Shown here piece after piece: positions 8,620 to 15,819 of a stretch of DNA of 41,142 nt. The position numbers were made by a program, and so were the translations under genes. A model generated the notes under the pieces. The model made no database searches and was not told the origin of the DNA. It was given only the letters and a program-made list of their open reading frames with translations. Position 1 is the stretch's first letter. Every line of letters begins with the position of its first letter. Source of the DNA: Rhodococcus aetherivorans (GTDB taxonomy: Bacteria; Actinomycetota; Actinomycetes; Mycobacteriales; Mycobacteriaceae); assembly GCF_011058165.1 (NCBI RefSeq), contig NZ_JAALEG010000058.1, forward strand, positions 1 to 41,142. Reading direction: 5' to 3'.

Positions 8620-8627
8620 CGGTGTGA

Positions 8628-8675
8628 ACTCCCGGCAGCCCCGGGGCGCGCACTCCCGGCGGCGTCGGGGCGCGC
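8628..8675. repeat. Two-copy 24-bp tandem repeat
   Basis: Two adjoining 24-base units (8628-8651 and 8652-8675) both begin actcccggc and end cggggcgcgc, with three mismatches between them. They lie directly after the acyl-CoA dehydrogenase stop. No function is apparent; each unit is GC-rich and could contribute to transcription termination. Confidence 0.6.
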
Positions 8676-8786
8676 GGCCGTCCTCCCCGGCGGCTCGCGC
8701 ACCCCGACACCGCCCGGATAACTCCTGCCGTGGAATCTGAAACATCCTCCTGTCAGATTTCGCGAACCACCTGCTACCGTGCGCCG

Positions 8787-8954
8787 GTGGACAGACGCCG
8801 TAGGCGTGGCCGCAGAGCCGCGGACCGGATGGAGTGGGCGGCCGACGCCGCGGACACGGTGGCGACACTCGCCGAGCTCGGCGTCCTGTTCCTGCGGCTC
8901 CTGTCGCTGCCGTTCCGCGCGGTGGCGGCGCTGCTCCGGATGATCGCGGACTGA
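8787..8954 (+). CDS. Small hypothetical protein with one membrane-type helix
   Basis: A 55-residue product that I do not recognise. It begins with a strongly basic stretch ([12 protein letters not shown]), then an acidic/alanine segment, then a hydrophobic helix (LGVLFLRLLSLPFRAVAALL) ending near the C terminus. A -10-like TACCGT at 8775-8780 puts a transcription start at or next to the GTG at 8787, so a leaderless message is plausible. An in-frame ATG at 8730 would add 19 residues with no ribosome site. It is followed by 126 bp and then the 21-codon gene. Basic N terminus plus a single helix suggests a small membrane-associated protein; the gene could also be spurious. Confidence 0.45.
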   Translation: MDRRRRRGRRAADRMEWAADAADTVATLAELGVLFLRLLSLPFRAVAALLRMIAD

Positions 8955-9033
8955 CCTCCGACCCCTCGCCGTTCCCCTCGGTATCCTGCGTCACATTTTC
9001 TGGGCAAAGCGGACAGCCTGTACTTAGATCTTG

Positions 9034-9061
9034 TTGGACGTACGTCCAGGATTTGTACATC
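9034..9061 (+). promoter_or_regulatory. Promoter with 14-bp palindrome ahead of the 21-codon gene
   Basis: A perfect palindrome, tggacgtacgtcca, spans 9035-9048 and overlaps a -35-like TTGGAC (9034-9039). A -10-like TACATC (9056-9061) follows at a 16-bp spacing. The arrangement suggests a repressible promoter with a TetR-type operator over the -35 element. The regulator is not identifiable from the window. Confidence 0.6.
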
Positions 9062-9080
9062 GACATCGGAGGTAATTCCC

Positions 9081-9146
9081 ATGCTGCTCGGCTCGCTCGG
9101 CTCCCTGATCGACCACGTGCTCTCCTTCCTCAGCTGGCTGATCTGA
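9081..9146 (+). CDS. 21-residue amphipathic hydrophobic peptide
   Basis: A very short ORF of 21 codons with an excellent ribosome site (cggaggtaattccc directly before ATG 9081). The peptide starts MLLGSLGS and ends SFLSWLI. Its polar residues (Ser5, Ser8, Asp11/His12, Ser15, Ser18) fall three to four apart, so a helix would have one polar and one strongly hydrophobic face. It has a promoter with a palindromic operator upstream and a strong terminator 21 bp after its stop, so it looks like a complete transcription unit. Possible roles are a PorA/PorH-like envelope pore peptide, a type I toxin, a small membrane regulator or a leader. No homologue is claimed. Confidence 0.6.
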   Translation: MLLGSLGSLIDHVLSFLSWLI

Positions 9147-9167
9147 GAGACGCCTCGACGCGTAGCG

Positions 9168-9199
9168 AAGGGGGCGAGGTCATCCGACCTCGCCCCCTT
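9168..9199. terminator. Strong hairpin terminator, possibly bidirectional
   Basis: A perfect 14-bp stem (aagggggcgaggtc / gacctcgccccctt) with a 4-base loop lies 21 bp after the 21-codon gene and 29 bp beyond the stop of the convergent mycolyltransferase-like gene. A short T-containing tail (gctgttt) follows on the plus strand and the stem supplies the paired A/T ends on both strands. Confidence 0.85.
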
Positions 9200-9228
9200 G
9201 CTGTTTCCGTCACGCGTGCCGGGCCGCG

Positions 9229-10233
9229 CTACGCGCCGATCGCCTCCGCGAGGATCGGCCAGGACTCGTGCAGCGCGTCCTGCCAGTAACCCCACGAGTG
9301 CGTGCCCTGCGCGCCCGTGCTGAAGGTCGCCTCGATCCCGAGTTCGTCGAAGGTCCGCCGCAGCCGCTCGGTGCACTGGGCCGTGGCCGCCTCGATGGAT
9401 CCGAGGACGACCAGGTCGACCGGATCCACCTGCCCGCCCAACGCCGCCTCGTGCGGGCCGGGCAGACCGCCGCCGGACGAGATGTACAGCGTCGTGCCGC
9501 GCAACTTCTCCGCGTTCAGCGCCGCATCGTTGGCGATCCACCCCGGTCCGCCGATCGGCCCCCACATGTTCTCGACGTCGCCGCCGCCGAGGGTGACGAC
9601 GGCCTCCACGTAGCTGCGCCCCGGGTCGCTGCTCGTCTGTGCACACCCGCTGTAGGACGCCACCGCCTCGTACAGCCCCGGCGACTGCTGGGCGAGGGCC
9701 AGCACCGAGCTGCCCGACATCGACATCCCCGCGACGGCGTTGCGGCCGTCGGCGCCCAGCACCGCGTCGACGACCGGCGGCAACTCCGACGTCAGGAACG
9801 TCGCCCACCGGTGCCGGCCGAGCTTCGGGTCGTCGCGGATCCAGTCCGTGTAGTACGCGAAGGCGCCGCCCACGGGAGTGACGACGTTGACGTTCTTGCC
9901 GTCGAAGAACTCGCGGACGTCCGTCTGGTCCCGCCAGTTGGCGGCGTCCTCACCCCCACCGGCGCCGTTGAGCAGGTAGAACGTCGGTCGCGCCGCGGAG
10001 GTGTCCGCGGGCCGGATCACCTCGACCGGGATCACCCGGTCCATGGACGGCGAGTACACGTGCAGCACCCAGTCGCGCGCGGTCCGCTCCTCCACGTGAT
10101 CGACGTAGGCACCGGCCGGGTCCGCATCCGCAGCCGGCTGGGCGAGCGCCGGTGCCGTCAGCAGCGACGTCGCGGCGAGCAGTGCCACCGCCACCGTCGC
10201 ACCCCGTCGCCGGATCGCGGGCAAGTCCAGCAA
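9229..10233 (-). CDS. Secreted mycolyltransferase-like (antigen 85 family) protein 1
   Basis: A 334-residue alpha/beta hydrolase with a Sec signal peptide (cleavage near ALAQP, residue 32). Family features in order are YLLNGAGGGEDAANW, VVTPVGG with YYTDW, the nucleophile elbow AGMSMSG (Ser171), MWGP, the probable acid Glu281 in GSIEAAT, and His312 in GTHSWGYW. These match the Ser/Glu/His triad of the Ag85 mycolyltransferases, which move mycolic acids between trehalose, arabinogalactan and, in corynebacteria, small porin peptides. Cys197 and Cys287 may form a disulfide. The TTG at 10233 was chosen because gggagg lies about seven bases upstream; an in-frame GTG at 10251 is an alternative. Esterase activity on other substrates is possible. 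Confidence 0.85.
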   Translation of the reverse strand: MLDLPAIRRRGATVAVALLAATSLLTAPALAQPAADADPAGAYVDHVEERTARDWVLHVYSPSMDRVIPVEVIRPADTSAARPTFYLLNGAGGGEDAANWRDQTDVREFFDGKNVNVVTPVGGAFAYYTDWIRDDPKLGRHRWATFLTSELPPVVDAVLGADGRNAVAGMSMSGSSVLALAQQSPGLYEAVASYSGCAQTSSDPGRSYVEAVVTLGGGDVENMWGPIGGPGWIANDAALNAEKLRGTTLYISSGGGLPGPHEAALGGQVDPVDLVVLGSIEAATAQCTERLRRTFDELGIEATFSTGAQGTHSWGYWQDALHESWPILAEAIGA

Positions 10234-10258
10234 TGGGTGCCTCCCTCTCACACGCCGA

Positions 10259-10283
10259 TCCCCCGGCCGGGCCGGCCGGGGGA
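10259..10283 (-). terminator. GC-rich hairpin between truA and mycolyltransferase 1
   Basis: A 10-bp stem, tcccccggcc / ggccggggga, with a 5-base loop lies about 40 bp after the truA stop and about 25 bp before the TTG start of the next minus-strand gene. It may terminate truA transcripts or form part of the next gene's leader. A TGATATG stretch (minus strand, near 10300-10313) could be a -10 for the mycolyltransferase gene. Confidence 0.5.
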
Positions 10284-10324
10284 CGTGCTCGTCGGAACAT
10301 ATCACCGGCCGGCCCGGCCGCAGG

Positions 10325-11272
10325 TCAGCAGCAGCCGGGGCTGATGGGCCCGCGCATCTCGCGGGTGGCCGCGTTGCGCGCCGCGAGGTCGTCGTCGGCG
10401 GGATAGTCGACGCCGACGAGACTGAGCCCGTGCGCCGGGGCCACGGCCACCGCCGCGGCACGCTCCCGTTCGTCGAGCAGTGCGGTCATCCATTCGACAC
10501 TGCGCCGCCCCTCCCCCACGGCCAGCGCCGCGCCGACGAGGCTGCGCACCATCGACCAGCAGAACGCGTCCGCGCTCACGTGCGCGGTGAGGATCACGCC
10601 GACGTCCGGACCGGCGCCCGCCGCGCGACCGCCGGACACCGTCCAGTCGAAGCGCTGCAGTTCGCGGACCGTCGTCGCCCCGTCGCGCCGCTTGCAGAAG
10701 GCCGCGAAGTCGTGCAGGCCCAGCAGCGAGGTCGACGCCGCGCGCATCGCGTCGACGTCCACCGGCTTGGGCCAGGCGACGGTGTCGCGGGCCCGCAGGG
10801 GGTCCGCCCCGTACACGGCGGTGGTGAGCCGGTACTCGTAGTGCCGGCGGATCGCCGAGAAGCGGGCGTCGAAGTGCGGCGGGGCGACGGAGATGCCGGT
10901 GATGCGGACGTCGCGGGGCAGGAACCGGGCGAGACGGCGCACCAGGCGGACGAGGTCGTCCGGAATCGCGGCGGTGGGGACGTCGACGTGCGCGACCTGA
11001 CCGGAGGCGTGCACCCCGGCGTCGGTGCGGCCGGCGACGGTGAGCTGCACCGGCGCGCGCACGATCGCACCGAGCTTCTCCTCGATCTCCCCGCACACCG
11101 TCCGCCGTCCGGGCTGACGCGCCCAGCCGGAGAAGTCGGTGCCGTCGTAGGCGATGTCGAGCCGCAGCCGGGTGGTGTCCACGGCGGCGGCGGAAGGGTT
11201 CTCGAAAGCAACGGGCCCGCCGCCCCCGTGGGGGGCGACGGGCTCGTTCGCTTCAGCGGATGCCGAAACCAA
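10325..11272 (-). CDS. truA: tRNA pseudouridine(38-40) synthase TruA
   Basis: Converts uridines 38-40 of the tRNA anticodon arm to pseudouridine. The core starts at [21 protein letters not shown] and carries the catalytic Asp84 in [16 protein letters not shown]. Later family motifs are [15 protein letters not shown] and [11 protein letters not shown]. The product is 315 residues from a TTG at 11272, six bases from the rplQ stop. A GTG at 11182 would give a 285-residue protein beginning just before the conserved core. A strong hairpin lies inside the first 20 codons of the longer form, which makes the start uncertain. The truA-rplQ order matches M. tuberculosis. Confidence 0.93.
   Translation of the reverse strand: MVSASAEANEPVAPHGGGGPVAFENPSAAAVDTTRLRLDIAYDGTDFSGWARQPGRRTVCGEIEEKLGAIVRAPVQLTVAGRTDAGVHASGQVAHVDVPTAAIPDDLVRLVRRLARFLPRDVRITGISVAPPHFDARFSAIRRHYEYRLTTAVYGADPLRARDTVAWPKPVDVDAMRAASTSLLGLHDFAAFCKRRDGATTVRELQRFDWTVSGGRAAGAGPDVGVILTAHVSADAFCWSMVRSLVGAALAVGEGRRSVEWMTALLDERERAAAVAVAPAHGLSLVGVDYPADDDLAARNAATREMRGPISPGCC
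11215..11243 (-). terminator. Hairpin after rplQ, within the truA 5' end
   Basis: On the minus strand GCCCGTCGCCCCC pairs with GGGGGCGGCGGGC (one G-U pair) around a 3-base loop, 35 bp after the rplQ stop. A partly T-rich stretch (CCGTTGCTTTC) follows. It is probably a terminator or attenuator of the ribosomal operon, reducing readthrough into truA. It falls inside the coding frame if truA starts at TTG 11272. Confidence 0.65.
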
Positions 11273-11277
11273 GTGGA

Positions 11278-11850
11278 CTAGTCCTTCTTGGCCTCGTCGG
11301 CGTCCTTGGCGTCGGCCGCGGTGGCGTTCTCGTCCTCGATCGCGTCGACGACGGCGTCCGCGTTCTCGACCTGCGCGTCGGTGGCGTCGGCCTCGACGGC
11401 CTCGACCACATTCTCCTCGGCCGGGGCCTCGGTGGCCGGCGCGCTCTGCGAGGCGGCGACGCGCCGGGCGCGGTCGGCCTCGGACGTGACCGTCTTCTCC
11501 TTGACGAGCTCGATGATCGCCATGGGAGCGTTGTCACCCTTGCGCGGCATCGTCTTGACGATGCGGGTGTAGCCGCCGTTGCGGTCCTCGTAGAACGGGC
11601 CGATCTCCGCGAACAGCGTGTGGACGACGTCCTTGTTGCGGATGACCTTCAGCACCTCACGACGGTTGGCCAGCGTGCCGGCCTTCGCGTGCGTGACGAG
11701 CTTCTCGGCGTAGGGCCGCAGGGCCTTGGCCTTGGCCTCGGTGGTGGTGATGCGGCCGTGCTCGAAGAGCGCGGTGGCCAGGTTGGCCATCAGCGCCTTC
11801 TGGTGCGAGGCCGACCCGCCGAAGCGGGCACCCTTCTTGGGCTTGGGCAT
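11278..11850 (-). CDS. rplQ: 50S ribosomal protein L17
   Basis: L17 sits at the base of the large subunit near the exit tunnel. The conserved first 120 residues begin [20 protein letters not shown] and include the motif around [17 protein letters not shown]. The remaining ~70 residues are an acidic, Ala/Glu/Asp-rich tail absent from the 120-residue E. coli protein but common in actinobacteria. It follows rpoA by 31 bp on the same strand and is the last ribosomal gene before the hairpin preceding truA. Confidence 0.97.
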   Translation of the reverse strand: MPKPKKGARFGGSASHQKALMANLATALFEHGRITTTEAKAKALRPYAEKLVTHAKAGTLANRREVLKVIRNKDVVHTLFAEIGPFYEDRNGGYTRIVKTMPRKGDNAPMAIIELVKEKTVTSEADRARRVAASQSAPATEAPAEENVVEAVEADATDAQVENADAVVDAIEDENATAADAKDADEAKKD

Positions 11851-11881
11851 GATGAATCTCCTAGTAACGGACCGTGAGCTG

Positions 11882-12943
11882 CTACAGCTGCTCGGTCTCG
11901 GCGTAGTCCTCGTTCCCCTCGGCGTCGCCGAAGGAACCGGCGTCCGTGTCGCTCCAGGTACCGGTCGCGGCGTCGTAGCCGGCGACGGTGCTCGGGTCGA
12001 AGGACGCGGGGCTGTCCTTGAGGGAGAGGCCGAGCGAGTGCAGCTTGACCTTCACCTCGTCGATGGACTTCTGACCGAAGTTGCGGATGTCGAGCAGATC
12101 GGACTCCGTGCGTGCCACGAGCTCACCGACGGTGTGCACACCCTCGCGCTTGAGGCAGTTGTAGGACCGGACCGTCAGGTCGAGGTCCTCGATGGGGAGT
12201 CCGAAGGAGGCGATGTGGTCGGCCTCGGCGGGCGAGGGACCGATCTCGATGCCTTCTGCTTCGACGTTCAGCTCACGGGCCAGACCGAAGAGCTCCACCA
12301 GGGTCTTGCCCGCCGAGGCGAGCGCGTCCCGCGCGGTGATCGAGTTCTTGGTCTCCACGTCGAGAATCAACCGATCGAAGTCGGTGCGCTGCTCGACGCG
12401 GGTCGCCTCCACCTTGTAGGTCACCTTGAGCACCGGCGAATAGATCGAGTCGACCGGGATGCGGCCGATCTCGGCGCCGGATGCCTTGTTCTGAACAGCG
12501 GGGACGTAGCCGCGGCCGCGCTCGACGACGAGCTCGATCTCCAGCTTGCCCTTGTCGTTCAGGGTGGCGATGTGCAGGTCCGGGTTGTGGACGGTGACAC
12601 CGGCCGGGGGCACGATGTCGCCCGCGGTCACGGTGCCGGGGCCCTGCTTGCGGACGTACATGGTGACCGGCTCGTCCTCTTCCGAGCTGACCACGAGGCC
12701 CTTGAGGTTCAGGATGATGTCGGTGACATCCTCCTTGACCCCGGGGACCGTGGTGAACTCGTGGAGCACGCCGTCGATGCGAATGCTGGTGACGGCCGCG
12801 CCCGGAATCGAGGACAGCAGGGTGCGACGAAGCGAGTTGCCGAGGGTGTACCCGAAACCGGGCTCGAGGGGTTCGATGACGAACTTCGAGCGGTCGTCGG
12901 CGATGACCTCTTCGCTGAGGGTGGGTCGCTGCGAGATGAGCAT
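11882..12943 (-). CDS. rpoA: RNA polymerase alpha subunit
   Basis: A 353-residue alpha subunit that dimerises to nucleate RNA polymerase assembly. The N-terminal domain begins [13 protein letters not shown] and includes [22 protein letters not shown]. The C-terminal domain (about 250-320) carries [19 protein letters not shown], where Arg259 corresponds to the UP-element-contacting Arg265 of E. coli. A short acidic tail follows. It lies between rpsD and rplQ as usual in bacteria; two hairpins in the 102-bp gap after rpsD may adjust its expression. Confidence 0.98.
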   Translation of the reverse strand: MLISQRPTLSEEVIADDRSKFVIEPLEPGFGYTLGNSLRRTLLSSIPGAAVTSIRIDGVLHEFTTVPGVKEDVTDIILNLKGLVVSSEEDEPVTMYVRKQGPGTVTAGDIVPPAGVTVHNPDLHIATLNDKGKLEIELVVERGRGYVPAVQNKASGAEIGRIPVDSIYSPVLKVTYKVEATRVEQRTDFDRLILDVETKNSITARDALASAGKTLVELFGLARELNVEAEGIEIGPSPAEADHIASFGLPIEDLDLTVRSYNCLKREGVHTVGELVARTESDLLDIRNFGQKSIDEVKVKLHSLGLSLKDSPASFDPSTVAGYDAATGTWSDTDAGSFGDAEGNEDYAETEQL

Positions 12944-12958
12944 GGAGTGCCTCCTTGT

Positions 12959-13032
12959 GGGCGTCCGCCATATGACGCCCTGGTCGGGGTGTGGTGTCCC
13001 CCCGGACCTCGGGAGGACCGGAAGGACACCAC
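12959..13032 (-). promoter_or_regulatory. Two hairpins in the rpsD-rpoA gap
   Basis: The gap holds a 7-bp stem, gggcgtc/gacgccc (12959-12965 and 12974-12980), and a 9-bp stem, gtggtgtcc/ggacaccac (12991-12999 and 13024-13032). Neither is followed by a clear U-tract, so processing sites, an attenuator or an S4 control site are all possible. Confidence 0.4.
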
Positions 13033-13045
13033 GGCGCGAAGCGCC

Positions 13046-13651
13046 TTACTTCGAGTAGTACTCGACGATCAGCTGTTCCTGCAGCGGGATGTCGATCTGC
13101 GCGCGCTCGGGGAGCTGGTGGACCAGCACCCGCAGACGCGGGCCGACGACCTGCAGCCAACCCGGGATCGGGCGGTCACCCTGGGTCTCACGGGCCACCT
13201 GGAAGGGCAGCGTGCCCAGCGACTTCTCGCGGACGTCGATGATGTCGTACTGCGAGACGCGGTAGCTCGGGATGTCGACCTTCTTGCCGTTCACCAGGAA
13301 GTGGCCGTGGCTCACCAGCTGGCGGGCCTGACGGCGGGTCCGGGCGAGACCGGCACGGTAGACGACGTTGTCCAGACGCGACTCGAGGATGACCAGCAGG
13401 ACCTCACCGGTCTTGCCGGGCCGGCCGGCGGCCTCCTCGTAGTAACGACGGAACTGCTTCTCCATCACGCCGTAGGAGAAGCGGGCCTTCTGCTTCTCCT
13501 GCAGCTGGAGCAGGTATTCGCTCTCCTTGATCCGCGCGCGGCCGTGCTGGCCGGGCGGGTAGGGGCGACGCTCGAACGCCTGGTCGCCTCCGACGAGGTC
13601 GACGCGCAGACGACGCGACTTACGGGTAACGGGACCGGTATAGCGAGCCAT
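13046..13651 (-). CDS. rpsD: 30S ribosomal protein S4
   Basis: A 201-residue primary 16S rRNA-binding protein that nucleates small-subunit assembly and influences decoding accuracy. It begins MARYTGPVTRKSRRL and carries the S4 RNA-binding domain around RRQARQLVSHGHFLVNGKKVDIPSYRV. It ends in the family-typical LIVEYYSK. There is no Cys-rich zinc motif near the N terminus, so this is the C-minus form. It lies 21 bp after rpsK in the rpsM-rpsK-rpsD-rpoA-rplQ cluster. Confidence 0.98.
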   Translation of the reverse strand: MARYTGPVTRKSRRLRVDLVGGDQAFERRPYPPGQHGRARIKESEYLLQLQEKQKARFSYGVMEKQFRRYYEEAAGRPGKTGEVLLVILESRLDNVVYRAGLARTRRQARQLVSHGHFLVNGKKVDIPSYRVSQYDIIDVREKSLGTLPFQVARETQGDRPIPGWLQVVGPRLRVLVHQLPERAQIDIPLQEQLIVEYYSK

Positions 13652-13672
13652 GATTCAAACCTTCCTTTCCCG

Positions 13673-14086
13673 TTAGACGCGACGCCGCTTGGGCGGACGG
13701 CAGCCGTTGTGCGGCTGGGGGGTGACGTCGGAGATGGTGCCGACCTCGAGGCCCGCGGCCTGGAGGGAGCGGATCGCCGTCTCGCGGCCCGAGCCCGGGC
13801 CCTTCACGAAGACGTCGACCTTCTTGACACCGTGCTCCTGCGCCTTGCGGGCAGCGTTCTCGGCGGCGAGCTGCGCGGCGAACGGGGTCGACTTGCGCGA
13901 ACCCTTGAAGCCGACGTGGCCGGAGGACGCCCAGGAGATGACGTTGCCGTTCGGGTCCGTGATGGACACGATCGTGTTGTTGAAGGTGCTCTTGATGTGA
14001 GCGGCACCGTGCGGGACGTTCTTCTTGTCCCTGCGGCGCGCCTTCTGGGTCTTCTTCGGACCGGTGCTGCGTGACTTGGGAGGCAT
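13673..14086 (-). CDS. rpsK: 30S ribosomal protein S11
   Basis: A 137-residue protein of the small-subunit platform, contacting mRNA and 16S rRNA near the Shine-Dalgarno helix. Typical motifs are [33 protein letters not shown], and the C-terminal [17 protein letters not shown]. The start overlaps the rpsM stop by one base (TAATG), indicating coupled translation. Confidence 0.98.
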   Translation of the reverse strand: MPPKSRSTGPKKTQKARRRDKKNVPHGAAHIKSTFNNTIVSITDPNGNVISWASSGHVGFKGSRKSTPFAAQLAAENAARKAQEHGVKKVDVFVKGPGSGRETAIRSLQAAGLEVGTISDVTPQPHNGCRPPKRRRV

Positions 14087-14454
14087 TACTTCTTCTTTCC
14101 TGCGACGGTGCGCTTCGGACCCTTGCGGGTGCGGGCGTTGGTCTTGGTGCGCTGTCCACGCACGGGCAGACCACGACGGTGTCGCAGGCCCTGGTAGCAG
14201 CCGATCTCGATCTTGCGACGGATGTCCGCCTGGACCTCGCGGCGGAGGTCACCCTCGACCTTGTAGGTCTCCTCGATGAACTCGCGCAGCTTGGCGAGAT
14301 CCTCGTCGGAGAGGTCCTTGCTGCGCAGATCCGGGCTCACGCCGGTGGCCTCGAGGATCTCCTTCGAGCGGGTACGGCCGATGCCGTAGATGTAGGTCAG
14401 TGCGATCTCCATCCGCTTTTCGCGGGGAAGATCGACACCTGCGAGACGTGCCAT
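14086..14454 (-). CDS. rpsM: 30S ribosomal protein S13
   Basis: A 122-residue protein of the small-subunit head that contacts the P-site tRNA and bridges to L5. It begins [19 protein letters not shown] and ends in a basic tail ([15 protein letters not shown]). The helix-hairpin-helix [14 protein letters not shown] is present. It is the first gene of this block, with a 244-bp gap separating it from rpmJ upstream, so a separate promoter there is likely. Confidence 0.98.
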   Translation of the reverse strand: MARLAGVDLPREKRMEIALTYIYGIGRTRSKEILEATGVSPDLRSKDLSDEDLAKLREFIEETYKVEGDLRREVQADIRRKIEIGCYQGLRHRRGLPVRGQRTKTNARTRKGPKRTVAGKKK

Positions 14455-14698
14455 GTGGCATTCCTATTCGGTGTGCGGAGGTCTGCTCCCAGCCCGTCCC
14501 CTGCGTCGTGAAACTGTGTGGTCCCGCGGCCCGGCCGAAGCCGGAACGCCGGTAGTCCGAAACACAGTGGGGCCCCGGCCTCCGAACCGGGGGTATATCG
14601 CGCGGCTCCCCGACGAATCGGGAATCGTGACCGAACGACTGGTGCTGGAAGGTCTTCTCTAGCTTGTTGCCAAGCCGATCTTTCGAAGAGCGGGTGGT
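14455..14698 (-). promoter_or_regulatory. rpmJ-rpsM intergenic region, probable rpsM promoter
   Basis: This 244-bp gap holds no gene. On the minus strand a GATATA/TATACC stretch (14599-14592) could be a -10 for the rpsM-rplQ block, leaving a leader of about 130 bases. No strong -35 is seen. A short inverted repeat, ccccgg/ccgggg (near 14573-14592), overlaps it. Confidence 0.4.
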
Positions 14699-14812
14699 CT
14701 AGCCCTGGCGCTGCTTGTGGCGCAGGTTCTCGCAGATCACCATGACCCGGCCGTTACGGCGGATCACCTTGCACTTCTCGCAGATCTTCTTGACGCTCGG
14801 CTGAACCTTCAC
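14699..14812 (-). CDS. rpmJ: 50S ribosomal protein L36, zinc-binding form
   Basis: A 37-residue protein of the large subunit. Cys11, Cys14, Cys27 and His32 (ICEKCKVI... VICENLRHK) form the zinc ribbon of the C-plus type, the form that mycobacteria replace with a cysteine-free paralogue when zinc is short. It starts with GTG at 14812, with AGGAGA about ten bases upstream. It lies 91 bp after infA on the same strand, as in other actinobacteria. Confidence 0.95.
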   Translation of the reverse strand: MKVQPSVKKICEKCKVIRRNGRVMVICENLRHKQRQG

Positions 14813-14876
14813 GGTGCGTCTGATCTCCTGTGTGTACGCCTGCGGCAGAGCACGAGGCATGCCGCAGACATGGTTC

Positions 14877-14898
14877 TCCCCGACCGTGCGGCCGGGGA
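14877..14898 (-). terminator. Hairpin after infA
   Basis: Minus-strand TCCCCGGCC pairs with GGTCGGGGA (one G-U pair) around a 4-base loop, starting six bases after the infA stop. There is no U-tract, so it is more likely partial attenuation or RNA stabilisation between infA and rpmJ than full termination. Confidence 0.45.
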
Positions 14899-14903
14899 AG
14901 CTC

Positions 14904-15125
14904 TTACTTGTAGCGGTAGACGATGCGCCCACGCGACAGGTCGTAGGGCGAGAGCTCCACGACAACCCGGTCCTCGGGCAGGATGCGAATGTAGTGCTGA
15001 CGCATCTTGCCGCTGATGTGAGCCAGGACCTTGTGACCGTTCTCGAGCTCAATGCGAAACATCGCATTGGGCAGCGGCTCGATCACGCGACCCTCGACCT
15101 CGATGGCTCCGTCTTTCTTGGCCAT
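14904..15125 (-). CDS. infA: Translation initiation factor IF-1
   Basis: A 73-residue OB-fold factor that occupies the ribosomal A site during initiation. It begins [20 protein letters not shown] and carries [13 protein letters not shown] and [21 protein letters not shown], ending RYK, all typical. The ATG at 15125 is preceded by ggagg with a short spacer. It is the first gene of the infA-rpmJ transcript and is divergent from dtd. Confidence 0.98.
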   Translation of the reverse strand: MAKKDGAIEVEGRVIEPLPNAMFRIELENGHKVLAHISGKMRQHYIRILPEDRVVVELSPYDLSRGRIVYRYK

Positions 15126-15242
15126 ATCCTCCGCGATCCGTGTTGTTCGGCGTGTGGTTGCATCGGTTTCCGTTACCGTGACGCTCGACGTGACCGGCCT
15201 GCGGACAACCGCGGGCCGGCGCGCAGGGCGCACCATCGATCT

Positions 15243-15272
15243 ATGTTACGGGAACTTTCCCACCGGGGCCAA
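15243..15272 (-). promoter_or_regulatory. Probable infA promoter
   Basis: Minus-strand TTGGCC (15272-15267), an 18-bp spacer and TAACAT (15248-15243) form a plausible sigma-A-type promoter pointing at infA, giving a leader of about 110 bases. It lies in the divergent region shared with dtd. Confidence 0.5.
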
Positions 15273-15297
15273 ATGCCGAGATGCGAGGAGGACGGCC

Positions 15298-15735
15298 GTG
15301 CGGGCGTTGGTTCAGCGGGTGACGGGTGCCGCGGTCGCGGTCGACGGGCGCGAGGTCGCCCGCATCTCGCCCCGGGCCGGCGGTCACGGGCTGCTCGTGC
15401 TCGTCGGCGTGACCCACGACGACGACGCGGCGAAGGCCGCCACGCTCGCCCGGAAGGTGTGGACGTTGCGGATCCTCGAGGACGAGAAGTCCGCGTCCGA
15501 TCTGGCCGCACCGATCCTCGTCGTCAGCCAGTTCACGCTCATGGCCGACACCCGCAGGGGCCGCCGTCCGTCGTGGTCGGCGGCCGCGCCACGCGCGGTG
15601 GCCGAACCCCTGGTGGACGAGTTCACGACGGCGCTGCGCGGCCTGGGCGCCGACGTGCAGACCGGCGTCTTCGGGGAGCACATGGAGGTGAGCCTGGTGA
15701 ACGACGGCCCGGTCACCCTCCTGCTCGAGGCGTGA
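15298..15735 (+). CDS. dtd: D-aminoacyl-tRNA deacylase
   Basis: A 145-residue enzyme that removes D-amino acids (and glycine from tRNA-Ala) from mischarged tRNAs. The two signature motifs are present: SQFTL at 77-81 and NDGPVT at 135-140, which form the chiral-proofreading site across the dimer. The GTG at 15298 has gaggagga upstream. It stands alone on the plus strand between infA and map and is convergent with map. Its insertion between map and infA breaks a widely conserved gene order. Confidence 0.95.
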   Translation: MRALVQRVTGAAVAVDGREVARISPRAGGHGLLVLVGVTHDDDAAKAATLARKVWTLRILEDEKSASDLAAPILVVSQFTLMADTRRGRRPSWSAAAPRAVAEPLVDEFTTALRGLGADVQTGVFGEHMEVSLVNDGPVTLLLEA

Positions 15736-15754
15736 ACCGGCGGCGCCCGCGGCC

Positions 15755-15807
15755 CGAGCGAATGTATCGTTCAGCTCCTTCACGGCAGCGAGCGATACAT
15801 TCGCTCG
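15755..15807. repeat. 15-bp inverted repeat with 23-bp loop between dtd and map
   Basis: The arms cgagcgaatgtatcg (15755-15769) and cgatacattcgctcg (15793-15807) are perfectly complementary and separated by 23 bp. It lies between the convergent stops of dtd (15735) and map (15820). It could be a bidirectional terminator, though the loop is long and no T-tract follows, or a repetitive extragenic palindrome or protein-binding site. Confidence 0.75.
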
Positions 15808-15819
15808 CCGCCACCGCCG

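Noticed and set aside
14455-14698. Plus-strand short ORFs in the rpmJ-rpsM gap
   Set aside because: Short, unconserved-looking, no ribosome site; the gap is better read as promoter/leader.
15052-15297. N-terminal extension of dtd on the plus strand
   Set aside because: Antisense to infA and its leader. The DTD family starts at the GTG at 15298 and has a ribosome site there.
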